From positions 8,421,504-8,485,503 of the forward strand of contig NC_088298.1 in assembly GCF_032854445.1 (NCBI RefSeq): a stretch of 64,000 nucleotides of DNA, given 5' to 3'. Position numbers and translations under genes: made by a program. The notes under the pieces are model-generated. The model was not told the origin of the DNA, did not search any database, and saw nothing but the letters and a program-made list of their open reading frames with translations. Numbering within the stretch: the first letter of the stretch is position 1; every line of letters begins with the position of its first letter. This stretch comes from Liolophura sinensis (taxonomy: Eukaryota; Mollusca; Polyplacophora; Chitonida; Chitonidae). This document shows, one piece after another, positions 1 to 11,115 of this stretch.

Positions 1-180
1 CCGGGCAGAACCCGGGGGGAAACCCACGACCATCCACAGGTTGCTGCCAGACCTTCCCACGTACGGCCGGAGAAAAAGCCAGCATGAGCTGGACTTGAAC
101 TCACAGCAAAGGCATTGGTGAGAGGCTCCCGGGTCATTACGCTGCGCTAGCGCGCTAACCAACTGAGCCAAGGAGGCCCC
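1..180 (-). mobile_element. tRNA-derived SINE, tail side cut by window edge
   Basis: Read on the minus strand, this begins with a tRNA-like head carrying an A-box-like TGGCTCAGTTGGTTAG and a B-box-like GAGTTCAAGTCC. It continues into the central domain shared with the other copies (GTGGGAAGGTCTGGCAGCAA-like, then GGATGGTCGTGGGTTTCCCC). The 3' part and the (TTTA)n tail lie outside the window. The head is intact to its first bases near position 180. Non-autonomous element; no protein is encoded. Confidence 0.9.
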
Positions 181-913
181 TCCTCAGGAATAAACGTTCG
201 TAGAGTTATTCTTGTAAAATGAAAAATGGATACAGTTGACTCATTTTTGTCACAATTGTAGACTTTTCTTCTTCAAGTTATACCCAAATCTAATTAATAT
301 ATGGGAGCCTAATAATGTTTTTTGGGCCCCAATAGAGGACATATAATCTATGAATTTGTTTGGAATCATTTGTTTTGTAAATGAAGTTAAAGACATTTTT
401 TTACTGTGGTTCTGCACTGAGGTGACGATTGTTAAGCTTATACAATATGGGCCGTTGTTGTGGTCACAAGCGATAAACGCCTCGTCAGCAGCTTTCCTGT
501 GGTGTGCTTGGTCGGCCGTGGATTCACTGATAATAATGAAGGAGTCGAGGTATCAGCACCTAAATGTGAAAGATTTCACAAGCTTTCACTAAAATGCTGA
601 AAGAGGTGCTTAAATACGTCTTTCAGTCTGGATCATACCCATAAACATAATCCATACCCATGTGCAAGCAATTTTGAGAGCGCATGTAAGGATGTAGTAA
701 GGTAATAGTTACGAGTAGATGGTTGAAATGGGTATGATGGAGTGGAAGATGGATGAAAATGAGTAAATGTTTGATGGGTTGGGTTTTTGTTTTCGAGGTT
801 ATGTGCCCATAGTCCGCGGGGCAAACTTCCTTGACTTGCCCTCGCAGTCTGCCCTTGACTACTTATACTCTCCTGTGGTCAAATTAATTACTCCGTTAAA
901 CATTGCATTAATC
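181..913. other. no gene seen
   Basis: AT-rich sequence with no coding bias, splice-flanked open frame or repeat that I can support. Open frames here are of chance length. Confidence 0.5.
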
Positions 914-1250
914 CTACTGAACATTGACAAATCCTTTTTCCGAGAAGGACACACCGAAGACCTCGTTTTCGTGTTTGAGCAGGTCTTTGCAGCTCATTTC
1001 ACGCTTCTCCACATTGGAGAGCTCTTTTGTCCAGATGTCTTGTTCCCGGCGATTTGACCCATGACCTCGAGGTCAAACGTACTGTTCCGGAGCACTGAAT
1101 TACTCTGTAGGAATAACAAGTGTTTGGGTTGGAACTCCACTCTCGTTCCTATCCAGATATTGACTCCATACACTTCTACTGACGAGGGTGTATTGGCCGC
1201 CAGAGGCCGTTCTTTCCAACCTCTTGTTTTCCATCTCACGGACCTTGGTA
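914..1250 (-). pseudogene. codon-biased, stop-interrupted coding-like segment
   Basis: One minus-strand frame reads like protein on both sides of two in-frame stops: TAA at 1102-1100 and TGA at 1075-1073. It closes at a TAG at 916-914. The part after the TGA (1072-917) has about 60% G or C at third positions, against roughly 38% GC in the surroundings. It contains the charged strings KELSNVEKREM and KDLLKHENEVFGV. The part before the TAA contains REMENKRLERTASGGQYTLV and is also GC3-rich in its first half. I do not recognise the family. It could be a decayed gene or retroelement fragment, or two exons with the stops lying in an intron, although no clean donor and acceptor separate them. A weak acceptor (CTTTCCTACCAAG) lies near 1250. 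Confidence 0.35.
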
Positions 1251-3553
1251 GGAAAGCTGATTAGTGGTGCGATGTAGAAACACATCGACTTCAGCCCGTC
1301 AGCCCGCCAGCCAGTCAGTCAGCCACGCACGTGGCCACTACTCCCCAGTTATTGGATCATATTCCCTTTCTTCTCACCAAATGGCTAACATTTTAGCACG
1401 AAGCAAGACTCGCGGACAAGAATCGATTGACCCTCACCGCACCCCATTCCCCACCCCTCATCCACCATGACCACCAAACACACACACACACCAAACCAGA
1501 TCAATACGTCCGCCATTTGATCTACAGATATAAACTCTCTCTACCTCTCTCTGGCTCACTTCATTGCCTGCTCCCGTCATTTTGCCTTGCTTCTTCGCCA
1601 AAACACAGAGCCTCGTGCCCGAAGCCCCTTTTTGATATTCAATAATAATTGGGGATCGAGCCATATCGACCAGAGCGTCGATTTTTCCTCTTCTTCACAG
1701 AGACGAAGAAATTAGTGGGAGTTTATTTGAGGGCCGCCTCTGTTGTTCGAGCCGCAGTCCGCGCCATAATGAATAGATGTCCGCCGATCGCTGTTTATTA
1801 CAAGACATGATTGATTCTCCTCACTAGCTTTGATGATAAGGCTACAAGTGTCTGCATACATCGAAGTGGCGGACGGCCGGCGAGGGACTCAGAGAGATTC
1901 CTGGGTTTGTGGTCTATTTCACCGCTGCCATTCGACCTAATAGCATTGGCCAGTTAGATTAAATAAGTGCGGCTGCCACCAATGGACTAATTCATACGCT
2001 CGTGGTTCGCAGGCGATTTCATTTCAGGTCCCTTATAATACCCTTCCACTAACAGAAAGCAGTACCGTGCTCACTGCTAAAAGCTGTATATGTAAACAGC
2101 TACCTACACATTTTCGACCCAAAAGCTTTGGTCTAAAAATAGTACCAATATTTTATAGTTTGGATTCATGGACTGGTCATCCTATTCACGCAAGCCAACT
2201 TAATTAAAGTCCTTCCTTTCCAGTTCTCTCCTGTGGTTTCGAAGTGTGTAGTTGATGTTGATTCTTGTTGTAACTTATAATGACAGCTGAAATCAATTTC
2301 AGTCAGAGTTTCCCTCCGTGGTGGACAAAATTGGACGCAACCTGGATTTGAATTCTTGCCAACATGACGAGACTGTCTCAGTGCGACGGGCAAAAGTTGA
2401 TTTACAGGCAAAAAAAGCTTTCTAATTTGTTTGCAATACTAAGACCCTTTTGAAAAGTTGCCTTCTTTGTTGAACGAATGGTCTATACCTTTACTCCACT
2501 TATCACGAGAATCAACGTCAACATCATTTCCCTAGTCTGTTTTACACACAACTTACGTTAACGTACAGTGTATGGAGATTCAAATACATTTTGCCTAAAA
2601 AACAGTAAATTTATGATAATTTAGTGCGTTTTTAGTCCACTCTAAAAACATTTCCATCGACTTTCTAAGAATCCATAACTAACACCACATTGTCTCAAAA
2701 CCATCTATATTTAGCATCTTATCATTCCCACAGTGTGAAACACTTTATTTAACGGAAAAGTGCGCTAAAGTACGGCGTGCTATAAATTTACATTTTTGCA
2801 CGATTAGAACCCGAAATAGAATGTTCATTTGAACGTATATATATATACAGAGTTGATCAGGCAAGCTCATTTTTATCAGTACCTAGAGTGCGCGAGATTA
2901 GTGGGTTCTCCAAGCGATTTGGGTGTCACAAGTGCTTGAAGCACTTGCGTCATAGCCCTAACACATCCTATAGTTGTAAATTATCTCTGTCTGGAAATTT
3001 CATACAAAAAAATAGGTCAGTCACAATGGTGGTCAAGGTCGAAATTTCTTTTGGCAATCGGGTATGATTTGGATAAAGGTCGGTCATCGTAAATGATTAG
3101 CTCGGATGCTGTAGCACACTTTTTCTCCGATGATCCAAAATGTTTCTGTCAGTGTTTTGCAAAACTCCACTCTAAAGAACTCAGTGCAATCACATAGCTT
3201 CCGGTGTAAATGAATGAAGAACAAGTAGTCCGGCTCTTTTATACATGGCATTGATGAAGAAGGTTGATTAAAAACTTGCATCGATGTGATTAAACGAAAT
3301 CGGACCTTGTCGGCCCAAGTGAAATTTATTGAGAGAATTTGTCAAAGAAAGGAAAGAGCTGGTTGTCTTGGAGAATAAAAACTTGGTTGTTATTAACTAC
3401 GGAGAACATGCTGGAGATTTTTTCTTGTATTTGTCTGATGTTGTAATATAGTGGTAATGTTTGCACCACTCAGCGGCATAAAAACCTATTGGAGTCTCTT
3501 CCGATCGGAGCAGCAGTAATCCCGCCGTATCCCCAGACTGTATTCAACAACAC
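1251..3553. other. no gene seen
   Basis: Contains a short degenerate tetranucleotide patch of CAGC/CAGT words around 1290-1326, a CA run near 1480-1490 and one ATGGCGGA octamer (reverse) at 1509-1516. Nothing else is supportable. Confidence 0.5.
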
Positions 3554-3645
3554 AAATTGGCTAAGGGGCTATACAAGAAAGCTGGAGTGGAGTTCTCTGT
3601 CAGCATGCATCTAAAGAGTTATGCGTTCGATCCCGACTGCTGCCT
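3554..3645 (+). repeat. tRNA-like sequence, probable SINE-head relic
   Basis: An A-box-like TTGGCTAAGGGGC is followed about 60 bases later by a B-box-like GCGTTCGATCCC, a spacing typical of a tRNA-derived promoter. A possible CTCT/AGAG arm lies between them. The acceptor stem does not pair convincingly, so this is not called as a functional tRNA. No shared SINE body follows. Confidence 0.3.
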
Positions 3646-4635
3646 ATCACATTTGTCTCGTTTTAACCCTTTTTTAAGAATTTAATCTTTGAGGTTGTTT
3701 ACATAATAATACCAAAAATCAGCGACAGTTTTAATGTTATATTGGATTTTAACTTTATTCTAAATGGAAAGAGGTAAATTGCAAGCGGACAGCTTCAGTT
3801 GAACGTGTGTTGGATGCCAAGAATTTTTCACTAGACAATGGTGGTGTTTTAACTCGTTTGAAAACAAATCTGGATCGCTACACTGTGAAAGTCAACATGA
3901 GGAACCGCAATACATCTGTTTTTTTCTTTTTCCACAATGATAATGTTAACGCACTAGATGAAAGCTACTAGAGTGAAAATGTCTGTAGATGTAACTGCTC
4001 TCTATAAATAATCTATATGCTAGGCGGATTCAGAACACTACGTTCAATTAATCTTGAAACAGCGAGCTTTCGTATTCTTGTCAGTAGAGAAACCGAAGCC
4101 ATCAATTATAGCTCCCGTTTGTTGATCTATGTCTAGTCGCGGAGGAATACATCCTCATCAGGCGCGTCCATGTGTACAAATATTTGACCTGGGGGTCAAG
4201 AGATGACAGGGGTCCAAGATCCCTGATTTGCCCGTGGGTGGTTTTACGGATATAAATTGCGCTCAGGATACATGGTCCAACAGATTATTGACTTGTTTTA
4301 CCACAGACCAAGTTCCATGACCTTGAGCTGTCAAAGGAAATATTTAAATCGCTAGGATTTTGTTTGTTTCTAGCCCAGTCTACGGTATATCTATATTTTA
4401 GTTATGAACATAGATCATGTTGTTCTTGATAACATTAGGAATGGTTTGGAAGCCACCATATACTGATGTTTCCGTCTTCATTTGATCAACGACAAACATT
4501 ATACCGGGTTATGCATAACCACTTGAGTTTTATTCTGTCTACTCAAGGTCAAGAAAAATGTGTATGTTATCTCAGATATGAACCTGTCGCAATGTTTACA
4601 TGCGGGTAAAAATATATTTTAAAAGTGTTATATTT

Positions 4636-4637
<2 letters not shown>
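3646..4637. other. no gene seen
   Basis: AT-rich single-copy sequence. No coding signal or repeat was recognised on either strand. Confidence 0.5.

Positions 4638-4708
<71 letters not shown>
4638..4708. repeat. (TA)n microsatellite
   Basis: Uninterrupted alternating T and A for about 71 bases, followed by more AT-rich sequence. Confidence 0.97.
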
Positions 4709-4711
<3 letters not shown>

Positions 4712-4758
4712 ATATTTAATATTATATATATAATGGTATAAATGTTATTTATATATTT

Positions 4759-4902
4759 CTGGCTTCCTCTCTGGCCGCTTGTGGGAAGCTCTGCCAGTAA
4801 CCTGCAGATGATCGTAGGTTTCCTCCCACTGTAATGCTGGCCGCCGTCGTATAAGTGAAATATTCTTGAGTACAGCGTAAAACACCAATCAAATTAATGA
4901 AT
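4759..4902 (+). mobile_element. SINE copy, 5'-truncated, the only plus-strand copy
   Basis: Starts at CTGGCTTCCTCTCTGGCCG, inside the central domain, so the tRNA head is missing. It continues through CTCCCACTGTAATGCTGG, TATAAGTGAAATATTCTTGA and the GCGTAAAACACCAATCAAAT end. A GGGTTTCCCC-rich segment is shortened relative to the 1-180 copy. No target-site duplication was recognised. All other clear copies in the window lie on the opposite strand. Confidence 0.9.
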
Positions 4903-7350
4903 ATTTATAAATTTACAAATAATTTTTTTCGGCCTCATTATTCCAGTGTAGCTGAAAACACACCAGAGACAGCTACCCAAGAAATAAATTTCTGGCTCAA
5001 GCAGAGACGATATGATGGTGTAACAGAGCGCGTGTGCAAAAAAAAAAAAAAACTCAACTTAAATTACAATTAGCTTGAACGAGTGAAGGACATTATACAA
5101 AATGTTTTGCTATCTGCCAGGGGCGTCACATCATTACGAAAATATCCGGAAACCATCATCCTGTCGGACTGGAAAATGGCTTTCACACGTAATAAACGTC
5201 TTACAAATGTTGGCAAGGTTAAATACGGCCTCGAACGCCAAGGGTTCTGATTTTAGGTTGAACAAGCCTTGCAGCCATTGTGGCGATAAGATCACGTGAC
5301 CAGGCTGACTTCCACGAAGTAGCCCCGAAGGGTTAATACAAAAGCGTAACCTGTGATAACGAAATGTGGAAACTGGGATTTAAAACTCCGTGTCGCCTGA
5401 TGTAATTTACTGCAAACTCCGAAAACGGAATGAAAAACGACCAGTTTGCCTGTGGACGCCCACTGGACTTAGGATGAATAAAGTAGATCATTACTCTTAT
5501 TAAACCAGGTTTTACGCCCAGCAGCAATTCTCTTATTCCAGAAGAAAATTGTCAGTTAAAGTTCAGTCTTAGTACATCCGGGGGATTAGAGTTCGTATCC
5601 AGCTTTGGCTTTGTAACACAGTTTTCTGTGATCTCATCTAAAAAAAATCCCTCAGTGGTGACCAGCATGGGTGTAGTCAAGCGCCGCACCAAACATAGTG
5701 CTTACGAGTATACCCATACTATACTTCAGTATCTATTCTCCATTTATTTTGAAAGAGGAGTTCATCAACGTTGACAGAAAATGTGTCAAAAAAATTATTT
5801 TTCTTAGAGACATTTTATCCCATATACCATAACACCAATCATACATTTATCCCCATGTCCGCCATTTTCTACCTGTACTTTGTTATGTTTCATCTGTTCG
5901 TGTTATTGCTCCAAAAATATCTTTTTGTTCATACACTCTTGGTTCTCGCCGTTATGCATTATCTTACGGTTCACTGTTTACAGCAGACTTCATTGTTAGC
6001 TGTTCCAATTGCTACACCTTGCATCCTCTTACATTTATTTGTCTCTCACAAAACCATTGTCCCGCCAGAACATTTAGTTTTTTGAAAACGCCTTTGAGCC
6101 TGAATATGTTGTTGGTAGAAACAAAAAATGCCTTTCGACAGTTTTATTATTCTAAACGGAAGAAATCCTCTCCAAATTTTGCTAATAAAAACGTTCTCCT
6201 TAGCCGATTTGGGGGGGATTGTTTCCACATGGAAGTCACAGCGTCACCATCAGCCGCAAATCGATTCATTAGTCTTCTCTCATCTCAGTTATTCCCCTTT
6301 CACCTCAAATCGCTGTGAGCCACCATCGCTTTTTAATATTCTTTGTGCATTAATTCCAATCAACCGTACAATAGAGTGCAAGTATCGGCGTTAAGGAACC
6401 CGTTGAAAATTGATGAAGAAATCTTACGGTTTGGTCAGTCAGGAAATTTTTATTTATAGCGCCAAATCGTGATGGTTTTGTTCAATTATTCATCTTTTTT
6501 ATTTTTTATGTTGCTTCAATAAGAATTTAGTTAAAATTGAGCATGATATTAGAAATCAGCCACTCATTAAATCAGAGTCCATAACAGTTCTGTAGTTTTG
6601 CTAACGGGCCATCCCTGTCTCAGTTTTGTAAACGGAAACTACCAACTGGCTACGGAAGCATTACTGTACCTTAGACTTACCATATTAAAGTGTTTGCAGT
6701 GAACTTAATAATGAAAAAAAAAGCTCGCATTTCTCTAAATTAGTGTGAATAGCCTGTAACTTTGTCCATGCCTAAACTACTTAACTTACCTGTTTCTGGT
6801 GATTCTAGTTATCTTAGGAATGTGTTTTGAGCTTTGTTTGGCAGGTGGTGCGAAAAGTGACAACATATTCTATGCATACCAATCATTGTTTACAGCAATC
6901 TATGGTAACTATTTACGCCAGTGCATATCTCAGTTGTGACAGACTGGGTTATCATCCTTGTAGAACACAAAAACTACAACACACTCATAAGGCGTGTCAT
7001 TTATTCATAGATACAATATATCATATATTCACCTCTTGACCTGTAGGCCTACTTATTTGTACATTACCTGTCTGCTCTGCTAAATATTCACCATTATTTA
7101 TTCATGGATAGGTTGGATTAAGATGAATGATACAGAAGAATAGGCCATTTGAATTACTGACAGACATTGTGAACGCTTTCTCCTCATTTGTGATAAAAAC
7201 ACAATTATTTGTTTTCATCGGTATTCGTAAACAGATTTACAAATATATAATTTATTTATTGATAACAAGCAGTGCGTGTCTGTATCTAAGATTGTTCTAT
7301 ACCCTCATATGTTTTCATGTACTAATATCCTCATTTTTATATTACAACTG
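4903..7350. other. no gene seen
   Basis: Contains a poly(A) run near 5040-5053, a TCACGTGA palindrome at 5292-5299 and a reverse ATGGCGGA octamer at 5858-5865. On the minus strand a consensus donor CAG|GTAAGT (exon side ending at 6790) is preceded by an open frame from an ATG at 6866-6864, with a stop immediately upstream. The composition is not codon-biased, so it is not called as a gene. Confidence 0.5.
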
Positions 7351-8668
7351 ATGTATCAGTATATTTGGTACTTCAGTATATCTGGTACTTTTGTACATCT
7401 GGCACTTCAGTATATCTGGTACTTTTGCACATCTGGCACTTCAGTATATCTGGTAATTTTGTACATATGACACTTCAGTATATCTGGTACTTTTGCACAT
7501 ATGACACTTCAGTATATCTGGTACTTTTGCACATATGACACTTCAGTATATCTGGTACTTTTGCACATCTGGCACTTCAGTATATCTGGTAATTTTGTAC
7601 ATATGACACTTCAGTGTATCTGGTACTTTTGCACATATGACACTTCAGTATATCTGGTACTTTTGCACATATGACACTTCAGTATATCTGGTACTGGTGT
7701 ACATATGGCACTTCAGTATATCTGGTACTTTTGCACATCTGGCACTTCAGTATATCTGGTACTTTTGTGCATATGACATTTCAGTATATCTGGTACTTTT
7801 GTACATATGACATTTCAGTATATCTGGTACTTTTGTACATACGGCACTTCAGTATACCTTGTACTTCTGTACATGTGGCACTTCAGTATATCTGGTACTT
7901 TTGTACATATGGGCACTTCAGCATATCTGGTACTGCCGTATATCTCGTACTTCAGCATTTCTGGCACTTGTGTCCATCTAGCACTTCAGTATATCTGGTA
8001 CTTCTGCATTTCTGACACTTCTGCACATCTGGCACTTGGGTATATCTGGTACTTCAACATTTCTGGCAATTTTGTGCATCTAACACTTGGGTATATCTGG
8101 TACTTCAACATTTCTGGCACTTTTGTGTATCTGGTACTTCGGTATATCCGATACTTTTGTATATCTGGTATATCAGCATATCTGGTACTTCGGTATATCT
8201 GACACATTCTCTGGTACTCCAATATGTCCGGTTATTTTGTATGTCTGGTATATCAGCATATCTGGTACTTCGGTATATCTGACACATTCTCTGGTACTCC
8301 AGTATGTCCGGTTATTTTGTATATCTGGTATTTCAGCATATCCGGTACATCGGTATATCTGACACATTCTCTGGTTATTTAGTATATCCGGTACATCGGA
8401 TTATCTAGTACTTCAACACATCTTGTACTTGAATATATATAGTACTTTGGTATGTCTAGCACTGCAATATATCTGACACTAAAGCATATCTGGTACTTCA
8501 GAATGTCTGGTGTAACTGGGGCTTTTGTATATATGGTACTTCACCAGTCTTATACTTCACTAAATTTGGTTCTTCAGTATACCGGTACTTCAGTATATGT
8601 AATACTTCCTTGTATCTGGTACTTCAGCCTAACTCTTACTTCTACATATCTTGTACTTCAATTTATCT
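7351..8668. repeat. hierarchical minisatellite, 17-bp monomer
   Basis: About 75-78 diverged copies of a 17-bp unit related to CTTCAGTATATCTGGTA. In the first half the units alternate between that form and CTTTTGCACATCTGGCA or CTTTTGCACATATGACA, giving a 34-bp dimer period. In the last third the period becomes 80 bp. Because three units make 51 bp, several overlapping open frames with a 17-residue periodicity run through the array on both strands. These are by-products of the repeat, with no start context or codon bias. Confidence 0.95.
8155..8380. repeat. 80-bp higher-order repeat inside the 17-bp array
   Basis: The block ATCTGGTATATCAGCATATC starts near 8162 and recurs almost unchanged at 80-base steps (near 8242 and 8322). 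Each block carries the same shortened unit GACACATTCTCTGG. The 80-bp period equals five monomers minus 5 bases, so a shortened unit was fixed before the block was amplified. Confidence 0.85.
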
Positions 8669-8675
8669 CAGCCCT

Positions 8676-8722
8676 GCGATCATAGATCCGTATCGTACAT
8701 TTTGGTTGACGACTGGTAGACT
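8676..8722 (+). repeat. dispersed repeat R2, copy 1
   Basis: About 46 bases align to 32918-32963 with roughly 36 identities. The shared core is CATTTTGGTTGACGRCTGGTA. It sits immediately after the end of the 17-bp array. Family unknown. Confidence 0.5.
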
Positions 8723-10163
8723 GTTCCACCGCATATTTTCAGTGTATTCGTGCTTCCTCTCGATAAAGACTCCTAGACAATGCTTTCTTTGGGGCAAACA
8801 GGAAGTGGGTTCGGTTTTGTGAGAGCAGCAACAAAGTGTTAATTTCTGCGAAGAATGGTGTATTCTTAGACATGGAATGAATTATGAATGCCCTTGGAGA
8901 CATTAAGGAGCTCAGACTTGCTAACCAATCAGCCTTTCAAGGGCTTTAAATCATCATCATCGTCTTCAGACTCGTACCTTTCTTGAACACAGTCTAGAAG
9001 CGTTGTTTGAAATCCACACAAACGCCGCCCATTCGCAAACAGCTTTCAACTCGGGGTGATTGTGACGTCACATTATACTTCGCAGAAAACAAAACTTAGT
9101 TTTCTGTCCAAATAATTACTTAGGAAGCATTCTTGAAATATTTGATGAATTTAACTCCCAAACGAAATTATGAAAGATTTTGGAAAATGGGGTGGTGAAA
9201 TTCACCTTTAAAAAAAGTATATGTAAGTATACGAAAAACGAAAAAATACAATGGTGACGCTATTGATGTACTCAGAAAATACTTAATTTGTGAATCAGTT
9301 GTTTAACAACCCAAGGACCGGGATGTATCGTCCGAATTCTATAAGATATTAAGGCGTTTGATAAATATGGCAACTGCGCTCGTATTTATCAAGTAACTTA
9401 AGACTTAAGCCTTAAATTGCAACTGCCTAAAAGCCAACTCAGGACGGAAAAGAACTCAAATCTTTGTTGCTGTATTGTTCGCAGTAGACAATCAGTGTAC
9501 AAATTTTAAAACTCCTGGAGCCAACAAATTTAATTATGGCTTTGTGGCCTACTGTTTTCTACATTCAGTCCCCTCTAGGAAAACTGCATAGGTGTACATG
9601 CGCTAGTAGAAAAATCCTGAAAATTCACATTTTGAGTTATACAAATTCACCAAAAAAGAAATTCTAGAGGAATATTTCCAATCCTTGTGTCTCTAAAATC
9701 TGATTCTGATCCAAACAGACGACCACATCAAATCTTCTTCAACCAGATTTTGATCGTGTTTCGTGGTAAATCATTTCCAGTGTAATTTCGGTGGATTTGG
9801 ATTTTTTGCATTGTTTTGAAAAAATGAACCCGGAAAAGGAACTCATTGACACAAAGAAATCCATATGTATGAGAAATTCATCACGCAGTGAATCCCGCCG
9901 AACACTAGATGAGCTAAGTTTTTCATGCGCTGATTTCCCAGCGTTTTCTATTCTTCAAATTATTATATATGCATAATTTGTTTTACGATGTCAAGTCATG
10001 TTTGCCTGATTTTTTCGCTTGTCGACTTGGTCCGTTTTCTCAATTCTGTTACCGAGTTCCCATGACTTTTTACGTTGGTTCCAAGCGTCAGATAGGCGCT
10101 TGTAAGTAATTTATATTCGCCCTGGTGTGAGAACGATTGCAACTGTTCATTCCTTTCTTCCAG
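8723..10163. other. no gene seen
   Basis: Contains a TGACGTCA palindrome at 9063-9070. A small ATG frame at 9824-9976 (starting MNPEKELIDTKK, favourable A at -3) reads plausibly, but it is not GC3-biased and has no splice partner. It is left as unsupported. Confidence 0.45.
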
Positions 10164-10362
10164 CCCGCAACCGCCTCGGTTGTCAGATCATGTTGATAGA
10201 TGTACTCGAGGGTCCTCTCTCAAGACGGACCCAATTGATGAAGAAGAAAGCCACGACCATTTCAACCTCTTCTTATATCAATTCTCATTATACTCAGGCT
10301 GTATACCCAGGTCACAAATTGCTACTAGCAGGTCACGTGGCTACTTAAGCGGCATATTGTAA
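10164..10362 (+). CDS. possible 3'-terminal exon, unknown protein
   Basis: A very good acceptor with a pyrimidine tract (CATTCCTTTCTTCCAG) ends at 10163. From it a frame stays open to TAA at 10360-10362, reading hydrophilic sequence such as TDPIDEEESHDHFN. A consensus donor TT|GTAAGTAA begins at 10102. It would give a 62-base intron that keeps frame with an upstream open segment from 10010. Such a short intron is unusual for molluscs, no start codon is visible and codon bias is weak. A second frame is open over the same stretch to a stop near 10348. Could be chance. Confidence 0.2.
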
Positions 10363-10563
10363 AATACTGACCCGTCACAAGAGCGGGACAGGTTGACAGG
10401 TTTATATACATTGAAATCGTGAACTCTTGACGAAGTCGGAACAGAGAGTTGTAAAAGTTTGATGTTTGCGCTGAACAGTGTGACGAAATACTGTAAAGCT
10501 ATCCCAAGTGACTTTTATGCTGGAAATCGTCGAGCAATAAATAACAAATTATTTTTGACTGGC

Positions 10564-10613
10564 ATTGGTATTACTCAAGAATATTTCACGTATACGACCA
10601 TCCGCAGGTTGCA
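10564..10613 (-). mobile_element. SINE fragment with internal deletion
   Basis: The tail-end motif TACTCAAGAATATTTCAC is joined directly to CCATCCGCAGGTTGC. Everything between those blocks in full copies is missing. There is no head. Confidence 0.7.
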
Positions 10614-10880
10614 ATAAATAACGAGAGAAGTCAAGATAATGAAACGAGTTTTTAAAAATAAATATGTACAAATAATGAGAGAAGACTTTTTTATTGCCAA
10701 GCAGAACAGAAAATCTTAAATGGAGGAAGCTAACTTTACTAACACTTTCTACACTGAGGTACAAAAAGGCAAGTATGCAAACAATGGAGAGTTCTATATA
10801 GTTGTAACACACTTTTGAGCAAAATAATACGACAGGATGAGAAAAAGCCTTTTCATCAAGTCACAAGTAAATGCAAACTG

Positions 10881-11115
10881 ATTTGATCTTATTGGTGTTT
10901 TACGCGTTAAATGTAGACTGAAAATACACCCGTGCGATTATTGGTATAAAGCAAGATATTTCACGCCAACTTCATGTAATGCCGCACGAATCAACGCCGT
11001 CAAGCCCGTTATTGCCACCATGGCCCTATCAACAATGAAACTAGGGAATTTTTTTTTAAATTGAGAAAAAAACCTTGACCATTGAAAGGTGAGCACCTTA
11101 ACCACTTCCCCCACA
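10881..11115 (-). mobile_element. highly diverged SINE, doubtful
   Basis: TTATTGGTGTTTTACGC at 10889 matches the 3' end of the SINE family, and AAGATATTTCAC near 10953 matches the next block. At 11065-11110 the minus strand shows a tRNA-head-like GTGGTTAAGGTGCTCACC. Order and spacing suit one old minus-strand copy, but the middle is not alignable by eye. Confidence 0.35.

Noticed and set aside
767-1057. 96-codon hydrophobic plus-strand frame
   Set aside because: It is the antisense of the codon-biased minus-strand segment at 914-1250; its Phe/Leu richness mirrors Lys/Glu codons on the other strand.
6790-6866. Minus-strand ATG frame ending at a perfect CAG|GTAAGT
   Set aside because: By rough calculation about half of random GTAAGT sites have an ATG-open frame upstream; codon composition here is background.
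7276-8685. Overlapping open frames rich in YLVL and WYF words
   Set aside because: Products of the 17-bp satellite read in different frames; no independent coding evidence.
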